A DNA stretch of 13,071 nt from COE1 sp965114465 (GCA_965114465.1 CBCOYO010000099.1:1-13071), one strand, 5' to 3'; counted from the stretch's first letter, positions 5,366 through 12,832 are shown. The notes: a model not told the origin generated them from the sequence alone. Numbers and translations: made by a program.

Positions 5366-7156
5366 ATGGAGAAAGCGCAACATAAAAAGGGAAGGCAGTT
5401 TCCATTAAACTTGTATAATAGGCTGGAGCAGAAGTTGAAAGGAAAGCAGGAGGAGCTGGCAGAAGAACCCCAAGCAGAACCAGAGCAAAAACCCGAAGCA
5501 GTACCTGCTGAGGATAAAAGTATGATAAAATGTCCGAAATGCGGGAAAATGGTAGAGCGCGATAGAGTTGTGAAAAAGAGATATATCTGTTATGAATGTG
5601 GCGGCTATTTTCGTGTAAAGACAAAGAACCGTATCCGCATGGTGGCAGATTACAAAACATTTGAACCTTGGTTTGAGGATATGGAAGTTAGTAATCCGCT
5701 TGATTATCAGGGATATGAGGAGAAGCTGGCAGCAGCAAGAGAAAAGACTGGCTTAAACGAGGCAGTTACAATTGGACGCTGTAAAATCTTTGGAGAGGAC
5801 GCAGTCCTTGGAATTTGTGATTCACGTTTCTTAATGGCAAGTATGGGCCACGTTGTTGGTGAGAAAATTACAAAAGGTATCGAGCGCGCAACAAAGTTAA
5901 AGCTTCCCGTTTTTATGTTTTGTTGTTCCGGCGGTGCTAGAATGCAGGAGGGTATTGTGTCGCTTATGCAGATGGCAAAAACGTCAGCCGCTATTAAAAA
6001 GCACGGAGAAGCCGGACTATTGTACAGCACAATATTGACCGATCCAACAACAGGCGGTGTTACGGCAAGCTTTGCTATGCTGGGAGATGTTATTATGGCA
6101 GAGCCAGGCGCGTTAATTGGTTTTGCAGGCCCGCGTGTTATTAAACAGACGATTGGACAGGAACTTCCAGAAGGATTCCAAACATCAGAGTTCCTTGTTG
6201 AGCATGGTTTTGTAGATGGCATTGTACTGCGCGAAAACCTGAAAAAAACACTTCATTTCTTAATTAAATCCCATCAGTGCATCGGTAAAAATACTTATGC
6301 GGATTTCGACAAGCATAAAGGATTTCGCTTTGTGTTAAGCGAGGAGTTAAAGGAACAGACTTGGTTAGCTGCACCGCGCAGTGCATGGGAGAAAGTAAAG
6401 GCGGTTCGTCAGGTAGAGCGTCCAGCGGCAAGCGATTACATGGAATATATATTTGATGTATTTGTTGAGGGGCACGGTGACAGAGGAGTACATGATGATA
6501 AGGCGATTATCGGCGGAATTGCCTTTTTAGAAGGGCAGCCTGTTACAGTGATTGCAGATATTAAGGGAAAGGATTTTGCGGAATGTCAGGAACGCAATTT
6601 CGGTATGCCGCTTCCAGAGGGATATCGCAAGGCACTGCGCTTAATGAAACAGGCAGAGAAATTTAATCGACCGATTATTAGTTTTGTCAATACTTCAGGT
6701 GCTTTCTGCGGTATTGAAGCGGAGGAGCGTGGTCAGGGAGAAGCAATAGCCAGAAACTTAATGGAAATGTCAGGTCTAAAAGTGCCTGTATTATGTATCT
6801 TAATTGGTGAAGGCGGCAGCGGCGGAGCACTTGCAACTGCAGTCGGCAATGAAGTCTGGATGATGGAGAATGCTACATACTCGATATTATCACCGGAGGG
6901 GTTTGCTTCGATTCTGTGGAAAGACGCCAACCGTGCGCAGGAGGCAAGTGAAGTAATGAATATTACGGCGCAGGATTTAAAACGGCTTGGCGTAATTGAG
7001 CGAATTGTGCCGGAGTTCGGCGGAGCGGATAAAAAGACGACAGAAGCAATTGCCGGCTATATGAAAGAGCATATTATGGAGTTTTTGGAAAAGTATGACG
7101 GCAAAACAGGAGAGGAAATCGCAGCGGAGCGCTATAACAGGTTTCGCGCATTTTAA
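5366..7156 (+). CDS. accDA: Fused acetyl-CoA carboxylase carboxyltransferase, beta then alpha (AccD-AccA)
   Basis: This 596-residue protein joins both carboxyltransferase subunits, which move CO2 from biotinylated carrier to acetyl-CoA to give malonyl-CoA. Residues 1-50 are charged with a Glu/Pro/Ala-rich stretch. A zinc ribbon follows (Cys56, Cys59, Cys75, Cys78), then the AccD crotonase-fold core with SGGARMQEG (188-196) and TGGVTASFAMLGD (229-241). After a linker around residues 305-345 comes the AccA half with GKDFAECQERNFGMP, SGAFCGIEAEERGQ (444-457) and GEGGSGGALA (481-490). Both halves look complete. AccD and AccA are separate in most bacteria, so a 1:1 fused chain is notable. The start ATG follows AAGGAGTGAG. 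The biotin carrier and biotin carboxylase partners are not in this window. Confidence 0.94.
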   Translation: MEKAQHKKGRQFPLNLYNRLEQKLKGKQEELAEEPQAEPEQKPEAVPAEDKSMIKCPKCGKMVERDRVVKKRYICYECGGYFRVKTKNRIRMVADYKTFEPWFEDMEVSNPLDYQGYEEKLAAAREKTGLNEAVTIGRCKIFGEDAVLGICDSRFLMASMGHVVGEKITKGIERATKLKLPVFMFCCSGGARMQEGIVSLMQMAKTSAAIKKHGEAGLLYSTILTDPTTGGVTASFAMLGDVIMAEPGALIGFAGPRVIKQTIGQELPEGFQTSEFLVEHGFVDGIVLRENLKKTLHFLIKSHQCIGKNTYADFDKHKGFRFVLSEELKEQTWLAAPRSAWEKVKAVRQVERPAASDYMEYIFDVFVEGHGDRGVHDDKAIIGGIAFLEGQPVTVIADIKGKDFAECQERNFGMPLPEGYRKALRLMKQAEKFNRPIISFVNTSGAFCGIEAEERGQGEAIARNLMEMSGLKVPVLCILIGEGGSGGALATAVGNEVWMMENATYSILSPEGFASILWKDANRAQEASEVMNITAQDLKRLGVIERIVPEFGGADKKTTEAIAGYMKEHIMEFLEKYDGKTGEEIAAERYNRFRAF

Positions 7157-7204
7157 ACGATGGATTGTATGTGTGCCAAGGCATGCTAGAGGTGTAGGAA
7201 TAAA

Positions 7205-8242
7205 ATGAGCATAAGCGGATTAAATATTGGCGGTTTGTGTCCACGCATTCCTGTTATCCAAGGCGGCATGGGCGTAGGCGTAAGCCTGTCAGGGCTAGCA
7301 GGCGCTGTAGCTGCGGCGGGAGGCGTGGGCGTGATTTCTACGGCACAGATTGGCTATCGTGAGCCGGATTTTGAAAAAGACCCGATTGCCTGCAATTTAA
7401 GGGCGATTGCAGACGAAATTGCAAAAGCACGTGCCATTGCAAATGGCGGTATTATTGGCGTGAATATTATGGTGGCGACAAAACGTTATGAGGACTATGT
7501 AAAGGCGGCTGTTGCTGCAGGGGTTGACTTGATTATTTCCGGTGCGGGGCTTCCGATGACGCTTCCTGCGATATCGGGTTCGGCAAAGATAGCACCGATT
7601 GTTTCCGGAAGAAAGTCCCTTCATGTGATTGCGCGATATTGGCAGAAAAAATATAATAGAAAACCAGATCTCGTAGTGATCGAAGGCCCAATGGCAGGAG
7701 GGCATTTGGGATTTCACAAGGAAGATATCGAGGCGTATACGGTGCATGGCACTAAAGATTTTGATGAAGAAATCCGATCTACCATAGCGCTGGCGGACGA
7801 AATGGAAGTACCTGTTGTTGTGGCAGGCGGTGTCTATGAAAGAAGCGATATGGATCATTATCTTGCAATGGGCGCAAAAGGGGTACAGATTGCTACGCGC
7901 TTTGTGACAACGAAGGAGTGTGATGCTTCTGACGCGTATAAACAGGCGTATATAGATGCACGCAAAGAAGATATTGTACTGGTAGACAGTCCAGTAGGAA
8001 TGCCAGGGCGTGCCATTCACAATGCCTTTTTGGAGAGGGTAGCTGCGGGAGAACGATTTATCAAAGGCTGTAAACAGTGTATTATTACCTGCAATCCCGC
8101 GACAATCCCATATTGCATTACAGAGGCGCTAGTGAATGCAGTGGAGGGCAGGACGCAAGAGGGTCTGATTTTCTGCGGAAGCAATGCGTATCGAGCGCAT
8201 AAAATAGAAACGGTAGCAGATATAATGGAGGAATTTACGTAA
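7205..8242 (+). CDS. FabK-like / nitronate monooxygenase-family flavoprotein, exact reaction unknown
   Basis: This 345-residue protein is a second FMN TIM-barrel enzyme of the nitronate monooxygenase/FabK superfamily. It shows PVIQGGMGVG near the N-terminus, the active-site histidine region GPMAGGHLGFH (His167), VVAGGVYERSD and MGAKGVQIATRF for FMN phosphate binding. Compared with the FabK at 718-1641 it has longer inserts (residues 50-85) and an extra C-terminus with clustered cysteines (Cys289, 292, 296, 304) and FCGSNAYR. It may be an alternative enoyl-ACP reductase, a redox enzyme for unusual acyl chains, or a detoxifying oxidoreductase; the sequence does not decide. Its TAA overlaps the ATG of fabH by one base, indicating coupled translation within the lipid operon. 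Confidence 0.8.
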   Translation: MSISGLNIGGLCPRIPVIQGGMGVGVSLSGLAGAVAAAGGVGVISTAQIGYREPDFEKDPIACNLRAIADEIAKARAIANGGIIGVNIMVATKRYEDYVKAAVAAGVDLIISGAGLPMTLPAISGSAKIAPIVSGRKSLHVIARYWQKKYNRKPDLVVIEGPMAGGHLGFHKEDIEAYTVHGTKDFDEEIRSTIALADEMEVPVVVAGGVYERSDMDHYLAMGAKGVQIATRFVTTKECDASDAYKQAYIDARKEDIVLVDSPVGMPGRAIHNAFLERVAAGERFIKGCKQCIITCNPATIPYCITEALVNAVEGRTQEGLIFCGSNAYRAHKIETVADIMEEFT

Positions 8243-9252
8243 TGGCAATAAAGATTAGCGGTACAGGAAGTGCATTACCCAAGCAGTCCATAACCAATGA
8301 CGATATGGCGCGTCTTGTTGAAACATCTGACGAGTGGATTCGGCAACGGACTGGAATTGCGCAGCGGCGGATTTCCGCAGGAGAAACAGTTGCTGCGCTG
8401 GCAGCGAAGGCGTGTGGGCTGGCATTGGAAAACGCAGGTGTTTCTGCCCAGGAGGTTGATTTAATATTGGTAGCGACCTGCTCACCAGAATTGCTGCTTC
8501 CTTGTTGCGCCTGTCAAGTACAGGGATTACTAGGGGCAAAGCACGCAGTCGCATTTGACTTAAATGCTGCTTGTTCTGGTTTTCTGTTTGCGTTAAATAC
8601 TGCCTATGCCTATATCGAAACAGGGATGTATCGCAATGCGCTGATTGTCGGAAGTGAAGTGCTTTCCAAACTTGTTGATTGGAGTGACCGTTCTACTTGT
8701 GTGCTGTTTGGTGACGGCGCAGGAGCGGCGTTTGTGGAGAAAACAAACGATAACGAAGTATGCAGCAATGGACGCCATGTTGGGATTGAGAGTATGGTGC
8801 AGGGATCGGACGGAACGAAGGGAATGGTGCTTTCCTGCAAAGAGCGTGCAGTTTCTAATCCGTTTGCAGTATCTGTGCCAGAAGAAGATGAAGAGATTTC
8901 GTCCTATATTAAAATGGATGGGCAGGAAGTCTATAAATTTGCAACAAGGCAAGTGCCAAGCTGTATACAGGCTGCACTGGATCAGGCGGGACTGTGCGTG
9001 GAGGAGATTGACCTTTTTGTATTGCATCAGGCAAATGTGCGGATAATAGAATCGGTGGCAAAACGTTTAAAGGCGGATATTTCCAAATTCCCTATGAATT
9101 TAGAACGGGTAGGAAATATGTCGTCGGCGACCATTCCGGTGCTGTTGGATGAGTTAAACCGCAGCGGCAGGCTGCATCGGGGAGATCGCATTGTGCTTTC
9201 CGGTTTTGGTGCAGGTCTTACGTATGGTGCTAGTGTGCTTGTCTGGGGTTAA
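8242..9252 (+). CDS. fabH: 3-oxoacyl-ACP synthase III FabH
   Basis: FabH starts fatty acid chains by condensing an acyl-CoA primer with malonyl-ACP, setting straight or branched chain type. The 336-residue protein has the thiolase fold with Cys111 (NAACSGF), His262 (LHQANVR) and Asn292 (GNMSSATIP) as catalytic triad, TSDEWIRQRTGI near the N-terminus and the GFGAGLTYGA C-terminus. It is cysteine-rich around residues 80-91 (CSPELLLPCCAC), which is unusual but not at the active site. The start overlaps the preceding stop (TAATG) with GGAGGA at 8227-8232. In streptococci fabH precedes acpP; here it is near the distal end. Confidence 0.95.
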   Translation: MAIKISGTGSALPKQSITNDDMARLVETSDEWIRQRTGIAQRRISAGETVAALAAKACGLALENAGVSAQEVDLILVATCSPELLLPCCACQVQGLLGAKHAVAFDLNAACSGFLFALNTAYAYIETGMYRNALIVGSEVLSKLVDWSDRSTCVLFGDGAGAAFVEKTNDNEVCSNGRHVGIESMVQGSDGTKGMVLSCKERAVSNPFAVSVPEEDEEISSYIKMDGQEVYKFATRQVPSCIQAALDQAGLCVEEIDLFVLHQANVRIIESVAKRLKADISKFPMNLERVGNMSSATIPVLLDELNRSGRLHRGDRIVLSGFGAGLTYGASVLVWG

Positions 9253-9332
9253 AGACAAAGCCCTATCCCACATGGAAAGGAAAGTGTTTGTGCCGCCTTG
9301 GAAATATTTTCTTGGAAAGGCAGGAAGTTCAT

Positions 9333-9791
9333 ATGGGAAGTAGCACGAACAGGGAGTTGAACGAACTTCTGGTGAAGCTTTTTAACAATGTTATGGACAT
9401 AGAGGAAAAAGCAGTAATTACGGAAGAATTTAAGGATATTACAAATAATGATATGCATATTATTGAGGCAATCGGCATAGACGAGCCACAGGGAATGTCT
9501 GTAATCGCTAAGAAATTATCTGTAACGGTTGGAACGCTGACTACCAATATGGGAAGTCTTGAGGAGAAAGGATATATTATTCGGGAACGCAGTGCAGCGG
9601 ATAAGCGTGTTGTACTGGTGGAACTGACGGAGAAAGGAAGAAAGGTATTCTTTCACCACAGAGATTTCCATAAAAATATGATAAAGGCAATTATTAAGGA
9701 ATTAAATGAGGAGGAAATGAAAGTGATGATTAAATGCCTGCTCAACCTTGGAGAGTTCTTTAAACAATTGGAAAAAGAGCAGGAGTCTTAA
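9333..9791 (+). CDS. fabT: MarR-family transcriptional regulator, FabT-like
   Basis: A 152-residue winged helix-turn-helix protein. The DNA-binding domain spans about residues 40-105, with recognition helix SVTVGTLTTNMGSLEEKG (63-80) and wing RERSAADKRVVLVELTEKG (84-102), containing the family's D-x-R element; flanking helices would form the dimer. The ATG at 9333 is preferred because AGGAAG (9322-9327) is well placed; an in-frame TTG at 9288 lacks a good site. Being last in a fatty acid operon whose promoter carries two TTTGA-N3-TCAAA boxes supports a FabT-like repressor using acyl-ACP as co-repressor, which would make it autoregulated. Function is inferred from context; the symbol is provisional. 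Confidence 0.82.
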   Translation: MGSSTNRELNELLVKLFNNVMDIEEKAVITEEFKDITNNDMHIIEAIGIDEPQGMSVIAKKLSVTVGTLTTNMGSLEEKGYIIRERSAADKRVVLVELTEKGRKVFFHHRDFHKNMIKAIIKELNEEEMKVMIKCLLNLGEFFKQLEKEQES

Positions 9792-9814
9792 GTTAAGACT
9801 TCTGCTCGCTTTTT
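9777..9814. terminator. Bidirectional intrinsic terminator shared by convergent genes
   Basis: GAGCAGGAGTCTTAA (9777-9791) pairs with TTAAGACTTCTGCTC (9793-9807), with one G-T pair and a minimal loop. On the plus strand five Ts follow (9810-9814); on the minus strand the stem is followed by five Ts, the complement of AAAAA at 9772-9776. The regulator's TAA (9789-9791) and the cyclase's stop (complement of 9793-9795) both lie inside the stem, separated by a single base. Confidence 0.88.
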
Positions 9815-11466
9815 AACATTCGCTTGTTTTCATACATCATACCATCAGCTTCTTCCATAGCCTCCTCCAATGAAAGATTTCCTTTAATCATTAGATAGCC
9901 ATGTGCAATCTGTAATTTAAAACCAAGGTCAGGCTGTGCATTTTGTTCCTGACAATATGCAGTTAGGGCATCAATGCCTTTTTGATAAACCGTGTCCGGA
10001 TCGCGGTCGGTTATAATCGTTAAAAATTCATCGCCGCCCATTCGATAGCTGCAAGCGTTTGCAGGGAATGATTGTTTCAACCCTTCTGCAACTGCTTTAA
10101 TCATCTGATCGCCTTTTTCATGACCGAGTGTATCATTAACTTTTTTTAGATTGTTAACGTCAAATTGTATTACACCAAGCGGTGAGAAACTGGCAATTAA
10201 ATGCTCATATTCATAACGGTGTTCTGCGAAAGCAGTACGGTTAAACAACCCCGTCATATAATCTTTCAATGCCAAGTCATGCAGCATATCCGCCTTTAAG
10301 CCCTTTGAGAAAGTATCAACCAGCAAATTGAGCTGGAAAATAATCAAGCACAAAAGGAAGCAGAGCAGTGCTGTACGGACATATGTAGAATAATTCTGAT
10401 AACTCCCAGTAATATACTTAAACAGGGATGTAGCGATACAAATAACCAGTATGCATAATAGCAATATAATAATGGCACGGTGGCTGCCTTGTGACGCTTC
10501 GTTTGTATAGCTTAACACCAATCTTACCATAATCGGTATGAGGATTACAAGGAGAATGTGTGTAAGCGGGAGAGAGTAGTGGAACTCCCAGATTCCTGTT
10601 ACATTAAGCACAGAGATTACAATTAAGTTGATACAGCCAATAATGCTGTAAACGTTTGTAAATATCCGTTCCCAACCCTTTAAGCGGCGGCTTGCGAGAA
10701 GACCAAACGACAGTGGAATTGCCGCAAGTGCCAGATATTCGCACAAATGTACGACTTCTGAATGACCGAAGAAAAACTGCCATAGCAGCGATTCGGTACT
10801 TGACCATACTGCGCAGAAAAAGGTTGCAAGTCCGAGGAAAATTAAGTCGGCACTAATTTTAAAATGTTTCTTCATATAGCTATAGGAGCCTATTAAAATC
10901 AGACCAATAATCATCAGAAATACATTGACTGTAAAATCAACAAAACGTCCGCGCATTACTTGCCGTAGAATGCCGTTGGCTTTACCAAGATAAATATTAT
11001 CAATTAATCCATGTGCATTGCCAAAGCAGGCTGTGACTTCAAGGCATATTTCCACTGGCTTATCGGTGAATCCGAGCGCGGAGATATGCCATCGGCTTCC
11101 TGGAGAAGTGCCATAAAGTGGTTTTACAGGTTTATCTTCCTCCAATAGTGTTCCATTAATATAGATATTGGTATAACAGTTACGGCTACGGAACACAAGT
11201 ACCGTATTAATGTCTTTAATGGTAGTATTAAAGTATACACGCTGTGGCAGATTGGGCTCACCAGAAGCAGAGCCAAAGTTTCCTAGGGAAAAAGGAGCAC
11301 CATTTTCATCTTTCCAACCTTTCTCTAAACTAATAATGGAATAGGGCTCGCGTGAAAACAGTTTCTCTATAAAACTAAATCCGATTATCAATGCTACGAG
11401 AGCAAAAGTAATAATTACTAAAATATGCTTAAATTTGTATAAGCCAGCTTGTATTTTTGAAATCAT
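9793..11466 (-). CDS. Membrane diguanylate cyclase with extracellular sensor, 7TM region and GGDEF domain
   Basis: The 557-residue protein (from the ATG at 11466) would make the second messenger cyclic di-GMP from GTP. After an N-terminal membrane helix (about residues 15-33) comes a 135-residue beta-rich outer domain, then seven predicted membrane helices (about 174-384), the arrangement of 7TMR-DISM sensors. A GGDEF domain follows with DYMTGLFNR, FDVNNLKKVND and an intact GGDEF at 477-481, so it should be catalytically active. The four residues where the inhibitory RxxD I-site would sit are PANA, so product inhibition is probably lacking. A GTG at 11478 is in frame but belongs to the ribosome binding site GTGAGGA. 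The signal sensed is unknown. It is convergent with the fab operon and downstream of a flagellin, fitting a motility/attachment role. Confidence 0.88.
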   Translation of the reverse strand: MISKIQAGLYKFKHILVIITFALVALIIGFSFIEKLFSREPYSIISLEKGWKDENGAPFSLGNFGSASGEPNLPQRVYFNTTIKDINTVLVFRSRNCYTNIYINGTLLEEDKPVKPLYGTSPGSRWHISALGFTDKPVEICLEVTACFGNAHGLIDNIYLGKANGILRQVMRGRFVDFTVNVFLMIIGLILIGSYSYMKKHFKISADLIFLGLATFFCAVWSSTESLLWQFFFGHSEVVHLCEYLALAAIPLSFGLLASRRLKGWERIFTNVYSIIGCINLIVISVLNVTGIWEFHYSLPLTHILLVILIPIMVRLVLSYTNEASQGSHRAIIILLLCILVICIATSLFKYITGSYQNYSTYVRTALLCFLLCLIIFQLNLLVDTFSKGLKADMLHDLALKDYMTGLFNRTAFAEHRYEYEHLIASFSPLGVIQFDVNNLKKVNDTLGHEKGDQMIKAVAEGLKQSFPANACSYRMGGDEFLTIITDRDPDTVYQKGIDALTAYCQEQNAQPDLGFKLQIAHGYLMIKGNLSLEEAMEEADGMMYENKRMLKSEQKS

Positions 11467-11562
11467 CTTTGTCCTCACTTATATTAAAATTAGTACCTAT
11501 CTACTATCTATCATAAATTAAATTCGCCAATATTCCAACCACAAAACATATTTTTGGATAAG

Positions 11563-11590
11563 TTTATACAATAGAATTTATATATGTAAA
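11563..11590 (-). promoter_or_regulatory. Possible sigma-A promoter of the diguanylate cyclase
   Basis: On the minus strand, TTTACA (complement of 11585-11590) and TATAAA (complement of 11563-11568) are spaced by 16 bases, giving a leader of about 90 bases before the ATG at 11466. In such AT-rich DNA a chance match is possible. Confidence 0.35.
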
Positions 11591-11686
11591 TTAATTGTGC
11601 TATATTTATGCACGCATTTGTGAAAATATTGTGCAATTGGTAATTTTCTCTAATAATAGCTGATATATTTAATAATTTTTGCATAA

Positions 11687-11771
11687 TAAAATACTCCCTT
11701 TCTAGGCATAAAAAAGGAACAAAATAAAGTAACACGAGCAAAATAATGCTGCCTAGATAGAGAGTATTTTA
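11687..11771 (-). repeat. 85-base inverted repeat with 22-base arms
   Basis: The arms TAAAATACTC...CTAGGCA (11687-11708) and TGCCTAG...GAGTATTTTA (11750-11771) match as inverted repeats at 20 of 22 positions; A11686-T11772 extends them by one, and TGCAT/ATGTA could extend further after a three-base bulge. One of the two mismatches becomes a G-U pair if the minus strand is transcribed. The 41-base loop is A-rich on the plus strand. It may be a MITE-like insertion or a processing/termination hairpin between flagellin and cyclase. Confidence 0.6.
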
Positions 11772-11834
11772 TGTAATTAGTTATTGTAATCCCAAAGGAT
11801 TATAAGCGATAAATCATTGAAAAATAAAAAGTAT

Positions 11835-12623
11835 TTACATACCACCGAATAGCTGTTTTACAATAACATTGTCATTCTTCATTTTCTTTTGCAGCATACC
11901 CATGCGGTAATCGGATAAGAGCTTATCTTTCTTTTGCTCAGAAACAGCTTTGGGAATATCTAAATCTTCAATGCGGCTTCTTGCGCCAGTAAGCTCTAAA
12001 GATGCTCTTGTATTGTAATTGAAAGCGTGCTCCATGCTGTTTGTCACAGCGCCGGTATGGCTTCTTGCAGTGCTAATCTTCTCCATTGCGGATTCAATCG
12101 CACTTAAATCAAAATCGCCTGTAACATTATAGCCCTCTAAGCCCAAAGATTTCAGCGTAACATTTTCCATCTGAATCTTCATGCCAGTGCCGTCAGGATT
12201 GGAGGCAATATGCATATCAGCCATGCTTCCATCCATTAATTTCATATTATTATATTCTGTGCCAACCGCGCTTCGCTGAATATCCTGCAAAAGCTGGTCA
12301 ACTTCGTCCTGAATCATCTGTTTCTCTGAAGAACCATATATTCCATTGGACGCTTGAACGCTAAGTTCATAAATCCGCTGTAGGGAATCCTGCATTGTTC
12401 CTAATGCGCCGTCTTTAATATTGGCAACACCAATGCCGCTTGAAATATTGTAAGCGCCTACATCAAGTCCGGTGCTTTGCTTCTTCATTTTGCGGCCAAT
12501 TGCAAGACCCGCCGCATCATCGGCAGCCGACTGGATTTTCTTCCCGCTGGCTATTTTACCGTATATTGAATTTGTCTTATTGGCGGACTTATGATATAAG
12601 CTACTATAAGATGATACATTCAT
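11835..12623 (-). CDS. Short divergent flagellin-family protein
   Basis: The 262-residue protein keeps both conserved flagellin ends: the N-terminal helical domain with ASGKKIQSAADDAAGLAIGRKM and DGALGTMQDSLQRIYELSVQASNG, and the C-terminal domain with ISTARSHTGAVTNSMEHAFN and ARSRIEDLDIPKAVSE. The variable surface region between (about 125-170) is minimal. It is unusual at both extremes: it begins MNVSSYSSLYHKS rather than the usual MRINHN-like start, has about six fewer residues before the SGK motif, and ends KQLFGGM instead of a QLLR-type tail. It may be a filament subunit, a minor flagellin or a specialised paralogue. No other flagellar gene is in view. The ATG follows AAAGGAG. Confidence 0.88.
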   Translation of the reverse strand: MNVSSYSSLYHKSANKTNSIYGKIASGKKIQSAADDAAGLAIGRKMKKQSTGLDVGAYNISSGIGVANIKDGALGTMQDSLQRIYELSVQASNGIYGSSEKQMIQDEVDQLLQDIQRSAVGTEYNNMKLMDGSMADMHIASNPDGTGMKIQMENVTLKSLGLEGYNVTGDFDLSAIESAMEKISTARSHTGAVTNSMEHAFNYNTRASLELTGARSRIEDLDIPKAVSEQKKDKLLSDYRMGMLQKKMKNDNVIVKQLFGGM

Positions 12624-12628
12624 AGTGA

Positions 12629-12657
12629 CTCCTTTCCTGCATAAATCTGTTTATGCA
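12629..12657 (-). promoter_or_regulatory. Flagellin leader hairpin next to the ribosome binding site
   Basis: On the minus strand TGCATAAA and TTTATGCA (12638-12645 and 12650-12657) form a perfect eight-base stem with a four-base loop, ending two bases before AAAGGAG (complement of 12629-12635). The segment just after the hairpin contains two GGA triplets, one within the ribosome binding site, resembling the layout of CsrA-controlled flagellin leaders. Control by CsrA is inferred only. Confidence 0.5.
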
Positions 12658-12698
12658 AACTGCCCCCGTTAATTTTCTCTTTTTTTAAGTATAATACA

Positions 12699-12725
12699 AT
12701 TATAGTATGAATGCAAGTATTTCAA
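12699..12725 (-). promoter_or_regulatory. Probable flagellin promoter (sigma-A type)
   Basis: On the minus strand a perfect TATAAT (complement of 12699-12704) lies 15 bases after TTGAAA (complement of 12720-12725). No sigma-28 pattern (TAAA-N15-GCCGATAA) is visible, although flagellins often use one. The leader would be about 70 bases. A second AT-rich -10-like sequence lies at 12691-12696. Confidence 0.45.
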
Positions 12726-12807
12726 TCTATTTTTTAACAAAATTTGGTATCTGTGTTACTTTTCACATCCATGTCATGCACTTGCTGCATGGTGTTGCAG
12801 TCAGCGC

Positions 12808-12832
12808 CAAAATGCCTGTTTTTGGCATTTTG
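12808..12832 (-). terminator. Possible weak terminator of the gene entering from the window end
   Basis: CAAAATGCC (12808-12816) and GGCATTTTG (12824-12832) form a nine-base stem with a seven-base loop, 28 bases after the stop codon of the minus-strand partial gene. The GC core is only four base pairs and the T-run (TTTT) is inside the 3' arm, so termination may be weak and could work in both directions. A separate six-base hairpin, CATGCA/TGCATG, lies at 12775-12791. Confidence 0.45.

Larger units (their letters stand above)
11467..11834. other. AT-rich intergenic region between flagellin and diguanylate cyclase
   Basis: These 368 bases hold no convincing gene. They contain a possible cyclase promoter (11563-11590), a long hairpin (11687-11771), and a small hairpin TAATCC (11787-11792) with GGATTA (11797-11802) lacking a T-tract. 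A 76-codon minus-strand open frame at 11511-11741 runs through the hairpin and lacks coding character. I see no c-di-GMP riboswitch consensus ahead of the cyclase. Confidence 0.6.

Noticed and set aside
5707..6222. 171-codon minus-strand open frame
   Set aside because: Antisense to the AccD half of accDA with Pro/Ser/Ile-rich shadow composition and no motif.
7397..8020. 207-codon open frame on the minus strand
   Set aside because: It lies fully antisense to the flavoprotein gene, has no ribosome binding site, and its Cys/His-rich composition is that of a shadow frame.
9288..9332. TTG start for the MarR-family gene
   Set aside because: It lacks a ribosome binding site, while the ATG at 9333 has one and gives a normal family length.
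11511..11741. 76-codon minus-strand open frame in the AT-rich intergenic region
   Set aside because: It runs through the left part of the long hairpin and the predicted cyclase promoter, and its composition fits random AT-rich DNA.
11467..11834. c-di-GMP riboswitch upstream of the cyclase
   Set aside because: No GEMM-type conserved segments or suitable fold could be seen on the minus strand.
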